A stretch of 64,000 nt of DNA from Sternotherus odoratus (lineage: Eukaryota; Chordata; Testudines; Kinosternidae). The stretch spans positions 137,505,259 through 137,569,258 of the forward strand of contig JAVMKO010000003.1 in the NCBI GenBank assembly GCA_032164245.1. Direction: 5' to 3'. Shown one piece after another: positions 41,054-54,622 of this stretch; the first letter of the stretch is position 1; each line of letters starts with the position of its first letter. The notes under the pieces are model-generated. The model did not search any database and had not been told where the DNA came from. It saw only the letters and a list, made by a program, of their open reading frames with translations. A program made the translations under genes and the position numbers.

Positions 41054-44000
41054 CTGAAAAAGTTATTATGAAATATTGTATTATTGTGCCTATTACTGAG
41101 TCACAGAGTGACTAGAGAATTCAGTAATTATAGAATTCAGTAACTATAGAAATAGCTCATTTGCTTAAGCAGCTAAACCATTCCTTCACATATATATTAT
41201 CAACACACGCCCCTGCAAGAGCAGCATTTCTGAAAATATCTTGAGGCTTCTAGAACTAATGACTTAAGGGCTTTGTCCTACATGGTGTTGAGCACCCTCA
41301 ACTCACACTGGCTTTGACAGGAAGGGACGGTATGCAGCACCTCACAGGACTGAGCACTTACAAGCCATTAATTAGACTCTAGACACACTGAGGAACCTGA
41401 TCTCTGATAAATTAACTGAGAAATCTTTGAAAGTGTAAAAGCAACAGAGTTTACTTCCCCACCTATGAAAGAAATAAAAATAATATAACAACTTTTTATT
41501 TAAGAGCTCATGCCTAAAAGCCCTGGCGTGTCGTAACACTAGGACAACAATCAATAGCTACCAAATGGCAAAAAAATGAGCCAATGCTTAAAGAAATCCG
41601 AGAATCACTGTATGCTACAACTTCAGCTTCTGCAAAACACATTTCTACAGTCACTTATCAGACGTTCTGGTACTACAGAGATAACCGAACGATGAGAGCA
41701 TTAAATAAACAAAGATAAATAATTAAAGAGTAACACTGCCGTCACCACCACCATTTCTGCAAGTTACTTGGCAAGAGAAATATTCTCTTAAAGACACTGG
41801 GGATAGGTTTTCACCTCAACTCTCTTTCCAACCTACCAGTCCCCACACTGCGTGATTGTATACATAGTCCATTCCAAAGACCACCAGGAAAAGTTCCATA
41901 CAACACTGGTAGTCCACAGACCATAGTTTGAGAACCACCGTTATAAACACAAACAGTTGTATCCCAAGCACACCGACATAACCATCACATATTCCAACTC
42001 CCCTCCCCCATTCACACAAATGAAAAAGAAAATAAATCTTCAGTCTTCCCGGGAAGGATGCCACAAATTAATTCTAATGTACATTAAATAGGAGAATATT
42101 TCAAAACTGGGGGCTCTCAAAAAAGGAGCCCTTGCTTTTCTATCCTCTGTAAATTATATTATCAGAGAATCATCGGAGCCAAATGTTTTAATCTCAATGT
42201 GGAAAGTAGGGCAGTTGGCAGTTCTTTAGGGAGATGGTCCTGTATCCTTCACAGCTTTATATACAAAAGACAAGCTCTTAAAAACACACTTGCTGCATTT
42301 TTTTAGATGTATAAATAATAGATGGGTCACATTTGTAGACATATACAGCTGCCTTTTTGCTTCATTAATTTAAATTCCAAAGCAAAATATGAATTAAAAA
42401 ACAATTCAGTGTTAAAAACTGAGGGGAGACTAGGGAACAGTACTGTATGCCAGTCAGGGTTTTATTTCTACGTAGTTAATGGAGAATTAACAAAATATTG
42501 CAGGACAGAGGAAACGGAAGCAAGCAGACTCATTAAGCCATAGAGTTAATAAAGTAAAGGAAGGACCTAAGCTGCCCCAATACTCTGCATGGCTATTAAT
42601 CAAAATGTAATCAGATCGTATGTATTATCCATTGTATTTTAGGTTTTTCAGTAGTCATATTAATCAAATGTCTGCACACTTTTATAAGTGTGATTTCTCA
42701 TAATTAAGAGTTAGCATGAAAGAGAGGACTGGAACACAATATATAATTCCATGTTTGGAAGACAGGTGCAAAAAGTCCTTCAGGCTGGACAGGATCAGTA
42801 GGATTAATCTAGCATTTTTAATTAATTTTACTGACAAGCAATAGAATTTTGAAGACTAAATTCCTTGGCACCAGGACCTTCTGTATTTTGCCTTGTGCAG
42901 CAATAAACACACTGTCATCATTTAACAAAGAATGAATAAATAAATAATAAGACCTCTCTCAGCAATCTAAATATTTTTTTCACTGAATTATCACTGGGTT
43001 TCAGAGTGTTACTCTCCAGTTTGTTCAGTCATTCTGACTTTACAAATTACACCTGTACAGAGTGCAGCTGAAATATGCCATATTTTATTCCATGCCAAGA
43101 GTCCCAAGCCATTGATATAGCAGAGGTAACTCAACCAATCACCACCTTTATTCTACAAGTAATTTGCATGCAACATTTTCATTGGTTGTTTGAGAGAGAC
43201 TACACAGATGGTGGATTACTTGGCGCAACTGCCATATCCGTGCAACAGCATGGGCTTTCAATTACTAGTACTCAATAATGGTTATGTTGAACCTCATGGG
43301 ATACTGATCCTCTGATGCTGTCCCTCATTCTTTTCCATATGCTAAAGGCATTTTAAATTTACTTCATACTTTGCATCAGTGGAAGAGTAAGAGGATTTCC
43401 TTATTCAAGGCTATATTACATTTCTTTATGATATTCTGAAACTGGGTCCACTCCCACAATGCTTCTTGTAGCTAGTTCCCCACTCCCAGCTTCTTTTTTG
43501 TATATAATAAACATATCAGAAGTAAACGTGGTGCAGAAGCAGAATGGAGATCATGTAACACCATGAAAAGATGCTGTCTGGGTCAGCTGTGAGACAGAGT
43601 GAACAGGACACAGGTGTGGGAAAAGACTATTTTTCATAAGATCAGAAATTCATTTGTCAACACAGAGGACATGTAGGAACATGCTAATGCAACTGGAAGA
43701 TTTGCTGTCAGGAACGGGTAGTGAAAATTTGGTCCAAGGTCTGGGAGTTGCTCTTAAGTCTTGGACAGGGCCAAAATACCTCTATTAGTCCAAGGCGACA
43801 GTGACCATTTCAATATTGTATATCTCAGGACGATTAAGATTGAAAACATTTTTTCTGTCCTTGAGAGCTCAGGATGGCTGTTAGAACCAGGTCCCGTGCT
43901 GCTGCACACCATCTCAAAGGTTTGTACATAAAAAGATATAGAGCATTAAGTCCTAATTCTGGAGGATCATGGAAACACTGACAGCTACAATAATTCCAGA

Positions 44001-45537
44001 GCTGAAGAGATGCTGGAGGGGAAGCAAAATGCTAAATGGGATAATCAGATTTTAAAGTGGGGGAATCATGAAATCTACTCATTTTTAAAAATGAATGATA
44101 TATTTTAAAAAAATATAAGTGTTCAGTAGTTTCACAAACTCTGAAAAAAAAACATTGTGTGTTCCTTTTACACCAGAGCTACTTGTTCCAGTGAAGTATG
44201 AAAGGCTGTTGTAGTCTCATGTGGCTGCTGACATTATAAGCAGTTCCTGTTTTCACTTGTTAAGAGGAACTAGAACATCCTAACTAAGTTTAGAAATTAT
44301 TGGATTGGGCGGGGAAACAGAATCTAACATTTTCTCCATTTAAATCTATTTTTGAAAAAGAAAACTGATCATCTCTGGAAAGCTGCTAAAAAAAAATATA
44401 TGGGGAAAATTTCCTCTTCTTTTGATGGATAATAAATAAAATGTTCTCACACTGGCCAGTTAATTTAAGCTTTTCATGGATTAAAAGAACAATGGTAATT
44501 CTAAGTGGAAGAGGTTAATTTCTAACCAAGATCATTAACTCAATTTAGTGAAAAGAGATAGTTTCTTCATTCCAAAAGAAATTGGGGTCATTTCTTTGAC
44601 TCTCTCATTTGTCATCTTTGTTGTTAAATTGCTTCACTACTTTCACATCAAATAATTCTAAGCACTGCAAGTGAAACCTTTACTGTATTACTCATATACA
44701 AGGTGAAGATAAAAAATTACAGGATTGCTTCAAAATGCTGATGCAGAAGATCATTACTACTGCAGAAGAGAAGGGGCTTGAGTGGCACGTTTCCCAACTG
44801 TTGAAGAACCAGACAGGATTTAATAAAAGATTTGTTCAGAGTTGATAAAAATAAGATGGTTTTTAATATTCTCCATTATGCTGCTGCCCATCTGATCAAT
44901 GGACAAAGTGGTATTTTAACACTTTTTTGAGGGGGTGGGGAATGACCTCTGGCAATCTGGGGGTAGAGAATTTTATGTAAACCGTTTTGTAGCCCTCTTT
45001 ACTGAGCTTTATGCCAGGGATTTTTGAACTAACATGTTTGAAGATTTGAACCATAACTCCAGCCCCACCACCCTTCTTATTTTTAGTGAGTGTATGTGTC
45101 ATCTTGGTTTGCAGTGGGCAGTGCAACAGATGTTGGTCTTCAAAAAGAATCAGATGTAGTAAGGATGGGGTCCTGGGGGGATACATAAAAACTTTTAGAT
45201 GCAACTGACACAAATATAAATGTAAAAGAAACAAATCAAATTTTCCAAAATAAAGTCCTTCATTAAGGATGCAAAGAGAGAGAAGCCCAGCCATTCATAG
45301 AAACCGAAATGAATGAGCATAATTAGAAAGTTTATAAATCAGCTGTGACCCAAGAACCTCTTGATGTCAACTGGCAGAGGGCACAGGGTAAAGGCGCCAG
45401 GGATCCCCTAGGTCTGGTATTTACATTTTACTTCACTAAAGAATGTTATGTAAGGTTTCAGTAGAACATTCTCACAGTAGTGGTTGTCATCTTTGCAAAA
45501 TGCATGTGCAGATAATGTGTAAGGAGATATGTATATA
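41054..45537. other. Probable TRERF1 5' intron, few features
   Basis: AT-rich sequence with no supported exon. A small hAT-derived fragment is listed at 41825-41942, and a hairpin-like low-copy repeat (GGTGTTGAGCACCCTCAACT) sits near 41285. Confidence 0.4.
41825..41942 (-). repeat. hAT-type MITE fragment
   Basis: Reading the minus strand from about 41942 gives CGGTGGTTCTCAAACTATGG and TCTGTGGACTACCAGTGTTG, the terminus of a common vertebrate hAT family. The opposite end is missing. Confidence 0.6.
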
Positions 45538-46198
45538 TACAGGAACTCCTCACTTAAAGTCATCCTGGCTAATGTTGGTTTGTTGTTACGTTGCTGATCA
45601 ATTAGGGAACGTGCTCATTTAAAGTTGTGCAATACTCCCTTTTAACGTTGTTTGGCAGCCGCTTGCTTTGGCCACTGCTTGCAGGAAGAGCTGCCCGTTG
45701 CAGCTAGCTGGTGAAAGCTTGGAACCAGAGTGGACCAACAGTCCCTCTATCAGCTCCCCGCTCCCCTAAGTTCCCTGTGCAGCAGCTACTCAGTAGGCTA
45801 TCAATTGCTGGCAGTTCACCCGTCCCTCCCCCCACAGCCATGTGCTGCTCCTGACCTGTGCCTTGGAGCTGCTCCCCAACCCTCCTGCTTATTGTGCGGG
45901 GAGGAAGACAGGGGCTAATGTCAGGGTGTCCCCCTCCGCTAGACCCTACTTACCCCACCTTTCATAGAGCAGGGGGGACACAGAGGGAAGAAGCTCTCTG
46001 GTCTCTGCAAGCTGATCTAATTAGCCAGGCAGTGTACTTAAGAGTCCACATACTTAAAGGGGAATCTCTCTCTCTCTCTCATACACACACACACACACAC
46101 ACACACACGGTATCTCTCTGTCTGCCCTCCCTCCTTTCCTGCTGCAGAGTGGGAGAGTTAACCCTTGAGAGCTCAGTCAATTGCTAGTTCATATAGCA

Positions 46199-46655
46199 AG
46201 GGGTGGGCAAACTATGGCCCGAGGGCCATATGTGGCCCGCCGGCCATTTTTATCTGGCCTGCGAGTTCGGGCCAGGGGAGCGGTGCCAGTGGCCCCACAC
46301 TCCCGGCTTGGGTGCCAGGCCAAGCGCAGCAAGCTGCGAGACCCACGCCTGGCTGAGCATGGTAAGCGGGGGGGGGGGGGGGGGGAACCTTAGGTAGTGG
46401 AGTCCTGGAGGGTGGGGGGGTAGGTTGGGGGGTCTCAGGAGGGGGCAGTCAGGGAATGAAGAGCAGGGGAGCAATCAGGGGACAAGGAACGGGGTGGGGT
46501 TGGATGGGTCAGGGATTCTGAGGGGGCAGTCAGGGGGCAGGAAGTGGGTAGGGGGTCAGATAGGGGGCGGGGCCAGGCACAGCCTTCCCTCCCTGACCCT
46601 CCATACAATTTTGAACTCCAATGTGGCCCTCGGGCCAAAAATTTTGCCCACTCCG
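46199..46655. mobile_element. hAT-like element nested in the Tigger-like element
   Basis: The left end AGGGGTGGGCAAACTATGGC and the right end, as reverse complement, CGGAGTGGGCAAAATTTTTG, are inverted repeats. The flanking octamers ATATAGCA (46191-46198) and ATTTAGCA (46656-46663) differ at one base. The interior is GC-rich with G homopolymers. Confidence 0.75.
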
Positions 46656-46770
46656 ATTTAGCAGTAAGGCATTCCCTGGGAAATATTCCACCCTCTGACT
46701 CCTCCACCTCAACCAAGCTTCACAATCATCATCACTGTGTACCAGTATTAAATTGTTTGTTTAAAACTTA

Positions 46771-46772
<2 letters not shown>

Positions 46773-46823
<51 letters not shown>
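46773..46823. repeat. (GT)n microsatellite
   Basis: There are about 25 GT dinucleotides, followed by a short GATA-type run. Confidence 0.95.
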
Positions 46824-46824
<1 letters not shown>

Positions 46825-47460
46825 ATAGATAGATACATAGATAAATATAGTCTTTTGCCTGGTGAAGAAAATTTCCCTGGAACCTAACCCCCTCATTTAC
46901 ATAAATTCTTATGGGGAAATTGGATTAGTTTAACATCGTTTCGCTTAAAGTCGCATTTTTCAGGAACATAACTACAATGTTAAGTGAGGAGTTCCTGTAT
47001 TGAAAATTATTTTCTTAAAGTTCTTGAAGTTAAAGGGCAGATCACCCAGATTCTTTAAGATACATTCCACCATAGAATAGGTTGGAGATATTTCAACTTC
47101 CTGGTTGACCATCATGTATTGTGTGTCTTCTGTGCGAGTTGAATCGAATGCTAATGAAGATTGCAGAGACTTCAAGAGATGAAATTAACAGGAAGGAGGT
47201 GAACACTGGGAAGGGAACCCTGTCTACCAGTAAAGAACAAAGGATTTGTCTAGTAGATCTAGAGGTGCTGAAAGATGCCCTGGCATCCTTCATCTGGGGA
47301 CACAAGCTGCCAGAAGGCTTAGTTCCATGAAAAGAACTGATTAAGAAAGATTAATTAAGCACTACCTTATTAGATAACAAGTCATCTTGTTAGTTAAGCT
47401 TAGGCTCTTGAATGTGTATTATGATTTTATTTTATATGTAACCAATTATTTCTATTAATC

Positions 47461-47573
47461 CTTGTGGCACCTTAGAGACTAACCAATTTATTTCAATATA
47501 ACCTTTCGATAGCCCACGAAAGCGTATGTTGAAATAAACTGGTTAGTCTCCAAGGTACCACAAGTATTCCTCA
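47461..47573. repeat. Second inverted repeat of Penelope-type tails
   Basis: CTTGTGGCACCTTAGAGACT on the left is mirrored by GTTAGTCTCCAAGGTACCAC on the right, with arms of about 45-50 bp and a short spacer around CGATAGCCCACG. The right arm keeps AGCCCACGAAAGC, the second half of the hammerhead-like layout. It is more diverged than the copy at 29984-30152. Confidence 0.8.
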
Positions 47574-47690
47574 TTTTCTTTAAGTACAAAGTGTTAACAG
47601 GAGCAGTGATTCTACACAGTGTAGCTGATAAACTGTGGTATACCATTCTTGTGGTAATTCTGTGAGTGTCCAGTGCCTAAGGGGCTAGAC

Positions 47691-47716
47691 CACGGGCCGC
47701 ATGTTTGAGACCCTTG
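47691..47716. mobile_element. 26-bp remnant of a hAT-like element between intact duplications
   Basis: GGCTAGAC occurs at 47683-47690 and again at 47717-47724. Between the copies remain only 26 bases: the right terminus of the hAT family present at 50882-52115, with GGGCCGCATGTTTGAGACCC readable. The rest of the element has been lost while both 8-bp target copies survive. Confidence 0.75.
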
Positions 47717-48100
47717 GGCTAGACACTGCAGGGGGATGCTCGAGAGACTTGGGGGAGGGGGGCGGTTGGAGTGTGCCTATCACTAACCTGCAGAAATACG
47801 ATAGAGGAGTCTGTGTAGGTGGAGAGGGATGTGCCTATACTGTTTGTGGCCCATGGTGTCAGGAAACTGATCTCTGGTAACCACAAAGTTCCCTCACACT
47901 ATGGGCAGGTGATAAGAGAGGTGCCTCACAACCCTGAGTACTCCAAGGGAGTATCATCCACCCAGTAGAAATTGGACATACAAAACAACAACATTACTTG
48001 GCTTCTGAGTAATTATGAGATTAGTAGCCCTGTTTTGATCACTTCTGTGTAACATTTCATGCTGCCTTCACTCTAATCTCAAAATGATACTTCTACAGAC

Positions 48101-48126
48101 AAAAGAAAAGAAAAGAAAAGAAAAGA
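48101..48126. repeat. (AAAAG)n short tandem repeat
   Basis: About five perfect AAAAG units. Confidence 0.95.
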
Positions 48127-48391
48127 AGCTTGTTTTTCCACACGATGACCGTGATAAAATACCAGAGATGTTCTCCATACCATGAATAAAGAACACTCTT
48201 AGCAAGGACTCTATTTCTATTGTAATTCAAGCAAATACTAATTTTGGAAAATATGGTATCCTCATGCTACCAAATTCATCAGTCCAGATTAGTGGACGCA
48301 AGAGGCTTTAGAAATTTTTGGGGTGTTGAGAAAACAGATTTACAAAAAGAGTAACAAAGTTTGTAAGGCTTCTGCTAAGCAACAAAGAAAA

Positions 48392-48515
<124 letters not shown>

Positions 48516-48519
48516 AAAA

Positions 48520-50873
48520 GGAAAAAAAGTATGCAGCTAGAGCTCCAGCTCAAAGTTTCTGGTGTGTCACTTTCACCCAGTTCAGTTGCACATTAAAGAC
48601 AGTTTTGAAAGTGACAATGGCTGTCAGTTTGTTTATTGAAATAGAGATGCCCTCCTAAATTCCTGCTGCTGCTTTGGCGCCAGTAATAGAATGTACACTA
48701 TGAAGTCCTATCTGTAAGATGGAATCAATGCTATTTAACACCCGTGAAAGACTCACGACTTTGGGAAGAAACTTAATTTTTCATTCACTATTACATTTTT
48801 CTGAGTATGAAAGTACTCCAGCTTCCCCAATCATAAATCCACTTCTGCAGTTATGTAACATACAATTTTATGCCAAAGCAACACTAGTCTACAGAACTCT
48901 AAGGATCAGCAAAGAATAAGAAAATGTTGGTACAAATTTTCTCTGCTCATGTAGAATAAATGTACACAGGCTTCCATTAAAACCTGGACATCTACCATCT
49001 GCACAGCACGCAGCAGGAACGTTTACTACAATATTTCCAGTTCACAGAGAATCTCACAAATACCAGTGGTAAAAGATAAAATGCAAATACTGAAGTGCAG
49101 TGTCCTTTTTTAAAATGGCATCCAATGACCATGAATGCATACAAATACATTTGGCAGTCTTCCCACAATTCTGATCAAGTTCCCTGATGGCTGGCTTGAC
49201 TTACTGAGATTTGGAGGTTTTTTGATGTTATTTTTGCTATTATTTCTATTACAATAAAAGGCTACATAGACCATCTGATCATCTAAATTGCTGGGTCATT
49301 TTAAAACATTTGATTGAAACAGTAGAACTGAACATCCTTATTAGAGAAAAAGGAGAGAGAAACATATATTTTTACACACAAACAATGATAAAAGATTAAG
49401 GTTTCAAAGTCAAGTAAGTTAGAAAATGCCAGAATTAAGGTTGCCATTGAGATTATGCGACAAGAAACAGGTGATGCAGTCTGTTGAAGGTTAACAAATC
49501 CCCACCTGTCACTTGACTGCTGAGGGTGGAGCAGAAGAAAAGCTGAATCAAAGGGTGTCTTCTCTTCTTATAGAGTCAGACCCTTAATGCTGGTATAGCT
49601 TAGAGGAATTTTGCTCAGTGTTTAAGTTGCTTTTTGTTTTGCGCATAACTGATTTGCAGACAATAAAACAAGCCATCAAGAAAGAGCCTTGAAAGACTCA
49701 TTGCTTTGAACTGTATTCCCTTTCCCCAACTGTAAACTGGTGGGAAGTTTCATCTGATACTAGGAGGATTTAGTGAATAGCAGGATGGAAAACAGGGAGA
49801 TAGAGACAAGCACTCCAACACAGGATGAAAATTTTTGGTAACTAAATTAATTCAGAAATAAGGTCCTGTGTATACATTCACAAGAGAAGTGGGGGATATC
49901 GATCCAATACCCAAAATATTTTCTCAGCGTTTTCACATTGCTGGCTTTATCAGATGGTTCTTCTGGCACAATACTTTGCATGAAAGAAACTGGTTCATCT
50001 AAAACACAGAATGTAAATATATTCTCTGTAATTTTGAATGTCCACTTGTCTGCGGTCATGGCGACCCAGTTCTAAAAGAAATGATGTATGATCTCCTACA
50101 ATCAAAACGATTTGAGCCAACTGGATCTAATCAAAGTTTTGATTGCAGAGCTGTGGCAATAGGCATTCTAAAATCTAAAGTCTGGTTTGACTGAGCTGTT
50201 TGGCTGGTCTCTGGAATACCTCCTATATTCCATTTATCTTTTTCTCTCTCTTTGCTTAAGGCATTAGAATTTTGTTAAAATCTGCCAACTCCCATGTCTT
50301 CATCTAAACAGGCCTCTAAAAATGTTGCTTTAAACAGTTCCTGTGGTCTTTTGCAAACATTAAAAGAGAAACTCTCGCATCTTCCACAAGAACTAGATAA
50401 TATACCTCATTTAAGCACTGTCTTAGTTGAGGGGGTCCCCAGTCCCAATGTTCTTGGGTGCTTAGAACTGGGCCAGATTTCACAATCTGTGAAAGATTCT
50501 TATCTCATGCTTTGGAAGCAGACCTCCACTTTAGAAGGACCAACAATTTCCTTAATCTCATTTTTCCTAACTCCTTCTTTTCTACTATCTCTCTAGAGAA
50601 TAGAATAGGCTATTTTTATAAGAACATTTTTCTGGACTTGTTTTAGTTGGCTATTGTAAAGTTTCAGAGTGAACCTATTAAGAAAGCTATACTTCTTAGG
50701 AATACACTTCACCATAATCACAAAATGTTGCAGAAGTTCTGGTGTAGAAAAGCATTTTTATTCTCCGTTTTAGAAATTTACAAAAAGGAACCCTAGAGGT
50801 CATCTCAACTTGCTGAAGATCTTACAGCAAATAAATACATTGCTCTATATTAATCATATAACTAATCTCATCC
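48520..50873. other. Probable TRERF1 5' intron, nothing recognised
   Basis: AT-rich sequence. Open frames near 50294-50596 (plus) lack any family signature. No element boundaries are visible. Confidence 0.4.
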
Positions 50874-50881
50874 CTGTAAAC

Positions 50882-52115
50882 CAGGGGTCTCAAACTCAAA
50901 TGACCACGAGGGCCACATAAGGACAAGTGCATTAGCCCGAGGGCCGCATCATTGACACGCCCCCTCGCTCTTCCCGCCCCCACCCCCACTCCACCCCTAC
51001 CATGATGCCCCATCCTTGCCCCGCCTCTTCCCACCCCTTTCCAACCCCTTCCCCAACGCTGTCCCCTTCCTGCCAGCAGGGAGTGCAGGAGGTGTGCAGG
51101 ATGTGGCAGGGGGCAGGGAGTTGGTGTGTGGGGTGCAAGAGGGGCGAGGGGTGCGGCAGCGGGTGGCTCAGGGCAGGGAGTGCAGGAGGGGTGTGGGGAA
51201 TGCAAACAGGTTTCTACCCAGTATCAAGCGGGAGGGGGCGGGGGATGCTGAAAAAGGCTCTCAGAGGGGAAGAAAGGGACATAGGAGCGGACCTATGCAA
51301 AGGACCCAAAGGGGGGTGGGGGAGCTGCCTTATGTCTTCTAGCGCAGGGGTGGGCAAACTTTTTGGGCCGAGGGCCACATCGGGTTTGGAAAATTATATG
51401 GAGGGCCGGGTAGTGAAGACCCTGCCCCCTATCCGGCCCCCTCCCATGTCCCGCCCCCTGACTGCCCCCTCAGAATCCCTGACCCATCCAACTCCCCTGA
51501 CCTTGTCCCCTGAGTGCCCCTTCCAGAGATCCCTCACCCCCGACCACCTTCCAGGACCTCACCCCCTACCCAATCTCCTGCTCCCTGTTCCCTGACTGCC
51601 CTGCCCCCTATCCACCCTCCCGCTCCCTAACCATCACCCTACAACCCCACCCCCTATCCAACCCACCCTGCTCCCTGTCCCCTGACTGCACCCGCCCCTT
51701 ATCTAAACTCCCCCTCCCCCGTCCTGGGCCCCCTTACCATGAGGCTCCTAGCTGCTCCGTGTGGCTCCAGAGGAGGGGGACAGCATGCAGCTCTGGCCCC
51801 CAGAGTGCTGCCGACGTGCACAGCTCCTGGGGAGGGGGTCAGCGCCCAGCCCTGGCCCCCGGCGTGCTTCCGGCGCAGCGTGAGTCCAGGGGACAGCATG
51901 CAGCCCCAGCCCCCAGAGTGCTGCCGGCGCGGCACCGGAGGAGGTGGGGAGCACGCAGCCCCGGCTCCGGGAGTGTTGCCTACCCAGCGTGGTTCAGGGC
52001 GAGGGGGGAAGCGTGTAGCCCTGGCGCCCGGAGTCTGCCCGCACAGCTTGGCGGGCCACACAAAAGAGTCCTGAGGGCCGCATGTGGCCCGCGGGCCGCG
52101 TGTTTGAGACCCCTG
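50882..52115. mobile_element. hAT-like element with an internal second hAT terminus
   Basis: The left end CAGGGGTCTCAAACTCAAAT and the right end ending GTTTGAGACCCCTG are inverted repeats. CTGTAAAC flanks both sides (50874-50881; 52116-52123). At 51345 a different hAT-type terminus begins (CAGGGGTGGGCAAACTTTTT); its partner end is not found, so the inner element is truncated or fused. The right half contains degenerate repeats of a GCAGC(C/T)CTGGCCCCCGGAGTG-type motif (51780-52030). Confidence 0.88.
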
Positions 52116-53583
52116 CTGTAAACGGTCTTCCAAATCAAATTCAGACTGCATTTGATGAAGACATAAAAGCAATCCTACCTTTTTCTTCAGAATATGTTGT
52201 CTTCTGAGATTAAGTACTTAGGTTTGTCTGCATTTTATGAGATGGGGAAGAGTGATCAGATAGACACTTAGCATGCCCATAATCCATGGAACCCAAATCC
52301 ATACCCCATAGCACATCAATTCCCACATCAGACTTGTGCGCCAGCTGATGATATGCATAGAAAAGAGAATGCTATTTAAATAATCGGTGATAGCCCAGTT
52401 CTCAGACCTGATGTCTAATTTATTATGTGTTCCTGGAAAGAAAAGAAACATTGTGGCTTTTCTCCTTATATTCTTCATTCACACTTGGTCTGTGCTTTTT
52501 TTCCCCAGAGCATACTTCTAAGATGCCTAGTTAGAAATAGGGGAGAATGAATAGTCATCACCCACACTTTTTCTTCATTAGCTCTGCCATTTTTAAAGAA
52601 CACAGCAAACAGTGCCACTTCTAACAACCCTTTCCTTCACAGAGGCAACATGGGGAGGGCAGGTGAGTAAGACTAAAAAACTAAACAATAAATAAAAACA
52701 GAAATCAGAGGACAGGCAGTGCTACGCTTTCTGCTGCCGGGGCTGAGTAATTGCAGATTTCCCTGAAACACCAACATGATGCAGTCACATTGGAACTTCT
52801 ACAGTTGCTTATGTCCCTGGAGGTGAGGGGGAAATACTACATGCCAAGCAGCAATACAAATCTATGAGAACCACTCTGCAGCCTTTACTGTAAAATCAGA
52901 GCCATACAGAAGCAACGGCAGCCCATTTCCCAACAAAGGCTGGTATTGCCTCTAAATGGATACAATTTAACAGTAAATGTTACAGAGATGGATAAAAACT
53001 TAATTTATGTTCTGCTGTCCAACAGTTATACATTAGTACCACTTCTAAGAAGCTTCATTGTTCTCCCAGGACCAAATCCTGTATTCTGTACAAGCTCCAG
53101 GATTTTCTCTCTGCAGAGCGCTTTAGAATTGATATAAGCAGCAGGGGCTCAGATAATGCATCTTTTTGAAAATCCACTCAAATTATTCATTGAATATTTG
53201 CATGAAAAATCAATACAATGCTCTTGAATAAAAATTTACAGTGAAAAACAAGCTCTTTAAAACAAATATAAAATATATGTATTTTGAAATTCTAGTAAGC
53301 ACCAAGCACACAGATACTTTAAAAAATGAACTAATGTTTAAAAAATAAGTAAGAACAATAGAAAAATAAAGCCTTAATAGAAGTCTCTTCAGGCACTGAA
53401 TGTTTTTATTGTCTTGGTCTTAACAATTACAACTAAAAAAAAATCCCAAAAGGAAAATTTCTCTCACTGGTGAATTTTCCTTCTAATACTCTTCATGTTA
53501 GAGAGTCTGTACACTACAGGGCAGCCTCCCGCCCCCAAAGTGGTTCGAGACAGAGCAAAGATTGTCTGCAGGCTGGCTGCCAA

Positions 53584-53640
53584 TCAATGGGATTTAGGCT
53601 CCTAAGTGCCTAAATCCCTTTTGAAAATGAGACTTTGGTA
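53584..53640. repeat. Short palindromic dispersed repeat
   Basis: GGGATTTAGGCTCCTAAGTG followed by CCTAAATCCC is an imperfect palindrome related in style to the insertion at 8428-8478. No duplication is evident. Confidence 0.45.
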
Positions 53641-53732
53641 TTGCAACACTGACAGCAGTAATGTCTAAATACCTTTAAAAAAAATCTGCGCCTTTGTCAT
53701 AATGGAAAATACTCAGATAAATCTGTATAGAC

Positions 53733-54622
53733 CAGGGATCTCAAACTCAAATCACCACGAGGGCCACATGAGGATAGTACATTGGCCTGAGGGCCATGTC
53801 ATACAACGATACAAAAGTGTAGTTTAAAAATAAAAATAAAAAAGAGTAATAGTGTATGCTATTAAAAGTCAATGTATTAACTTCTTTAAAACTGTAATGC
53901 AAAGAGGGGTTTGAATAAAATATAAACACCTGTAACTTCCTTATGTGATCAGTAACACGGATGATGATCTACACCAGGGGTCTCAAACATGCGGCATGCT
54001 TCCTGCAGCCTGCCAGAGGCGCCAACTCTCTCCTGCACTGCATGATCCTTTCCACAACCACCATCACCACCCCGGCTGAGGGAAACTGAGGCTCGCCTAG
54101 GAATTATAAAAATGTTACAGAAAATTTCCACTTCATCACAGACACTGTCCAGTGTCCCAACAGAGAGACCTGTGGACGATGGGGGGGAGGGAATCTCTGG
54201 GCACCCAGCACCCCTAACAAAGAGATCCCTGGGCAATGGGAGATGGTGGCTGGTGTCCCAACTAACAGTCAAATACACGGCCCTGCCCATACCCTGCCTC
54301 TTCCCACCCCTTCCCTGCCCCCATTCCAACCCCTTCCCCAAAGTCCCCACCCCAATCTGCCCCCTCCCATCTCCTCTTCCAACCCCTTCCCCAAATCCCC
54401 ACCCCACATCCTCCTCTGAACATGCAGCTTTCCTCCCACCCTCCTGGCAGGGGGAAGCACTGGGAGGTAGGCGTGTGTGTTTGGGGGGGGGGGGTGTGGT
54501 ATGCTGGGGTGAGAAGGAAGGGCTGGGGAGGGGGACAACAGGGGAGCTTGGCTGCCAGAGGAGTCGGCACCGATGGCGGGCCGCAGGAAATAATTCTGCC
54601 GGTCACATGCTTGACACCCCTG
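53733..54622. mobile_element. hAT-like element with a nested related copy
   Basis: GTATAGAC flanks the element (53725-53732; 54623-54630). The left end is CAGGGATCTCAAACTCAAAT; the right end is TGCTTGACACCCCTGG. A second left-type terminus, CAGGGGTCTCAAACATGCGG, starts at 53974, so a related element probably inserted into, or recombined with, the first. The right part is GC-rich. Confidence 0.85.

Larger units (their letters stand above)
45540..46997. mobile_element. Tigger/pogo-like non-autonomous element carrying a nested hAT-like element
   Basis: The left terminus CAGGAACTCCTCACTTAAAG and the reverse complement of the right terminus, CAGGAACTCCTCACTTAACA, are near-perfect inverted repeats. 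They are bounded by the TA dinucleotide on each side (45538-45539; 46998-46999). CAGG ends with TA duplication fit the pogo/Tigger branch of Tc1/mariner. The body includes a (CA)n run (46084-46108), a nested element (46199-46655) and a (GT)n run (46773-46823). Confidence 0.75.

Noticed and set aside
44896..45294. 132-codon minus-strand frame
   Set aside because: No motif or family resemblance, no splice signals tied to a gene, and location in an intron-like AT-rich stretch.
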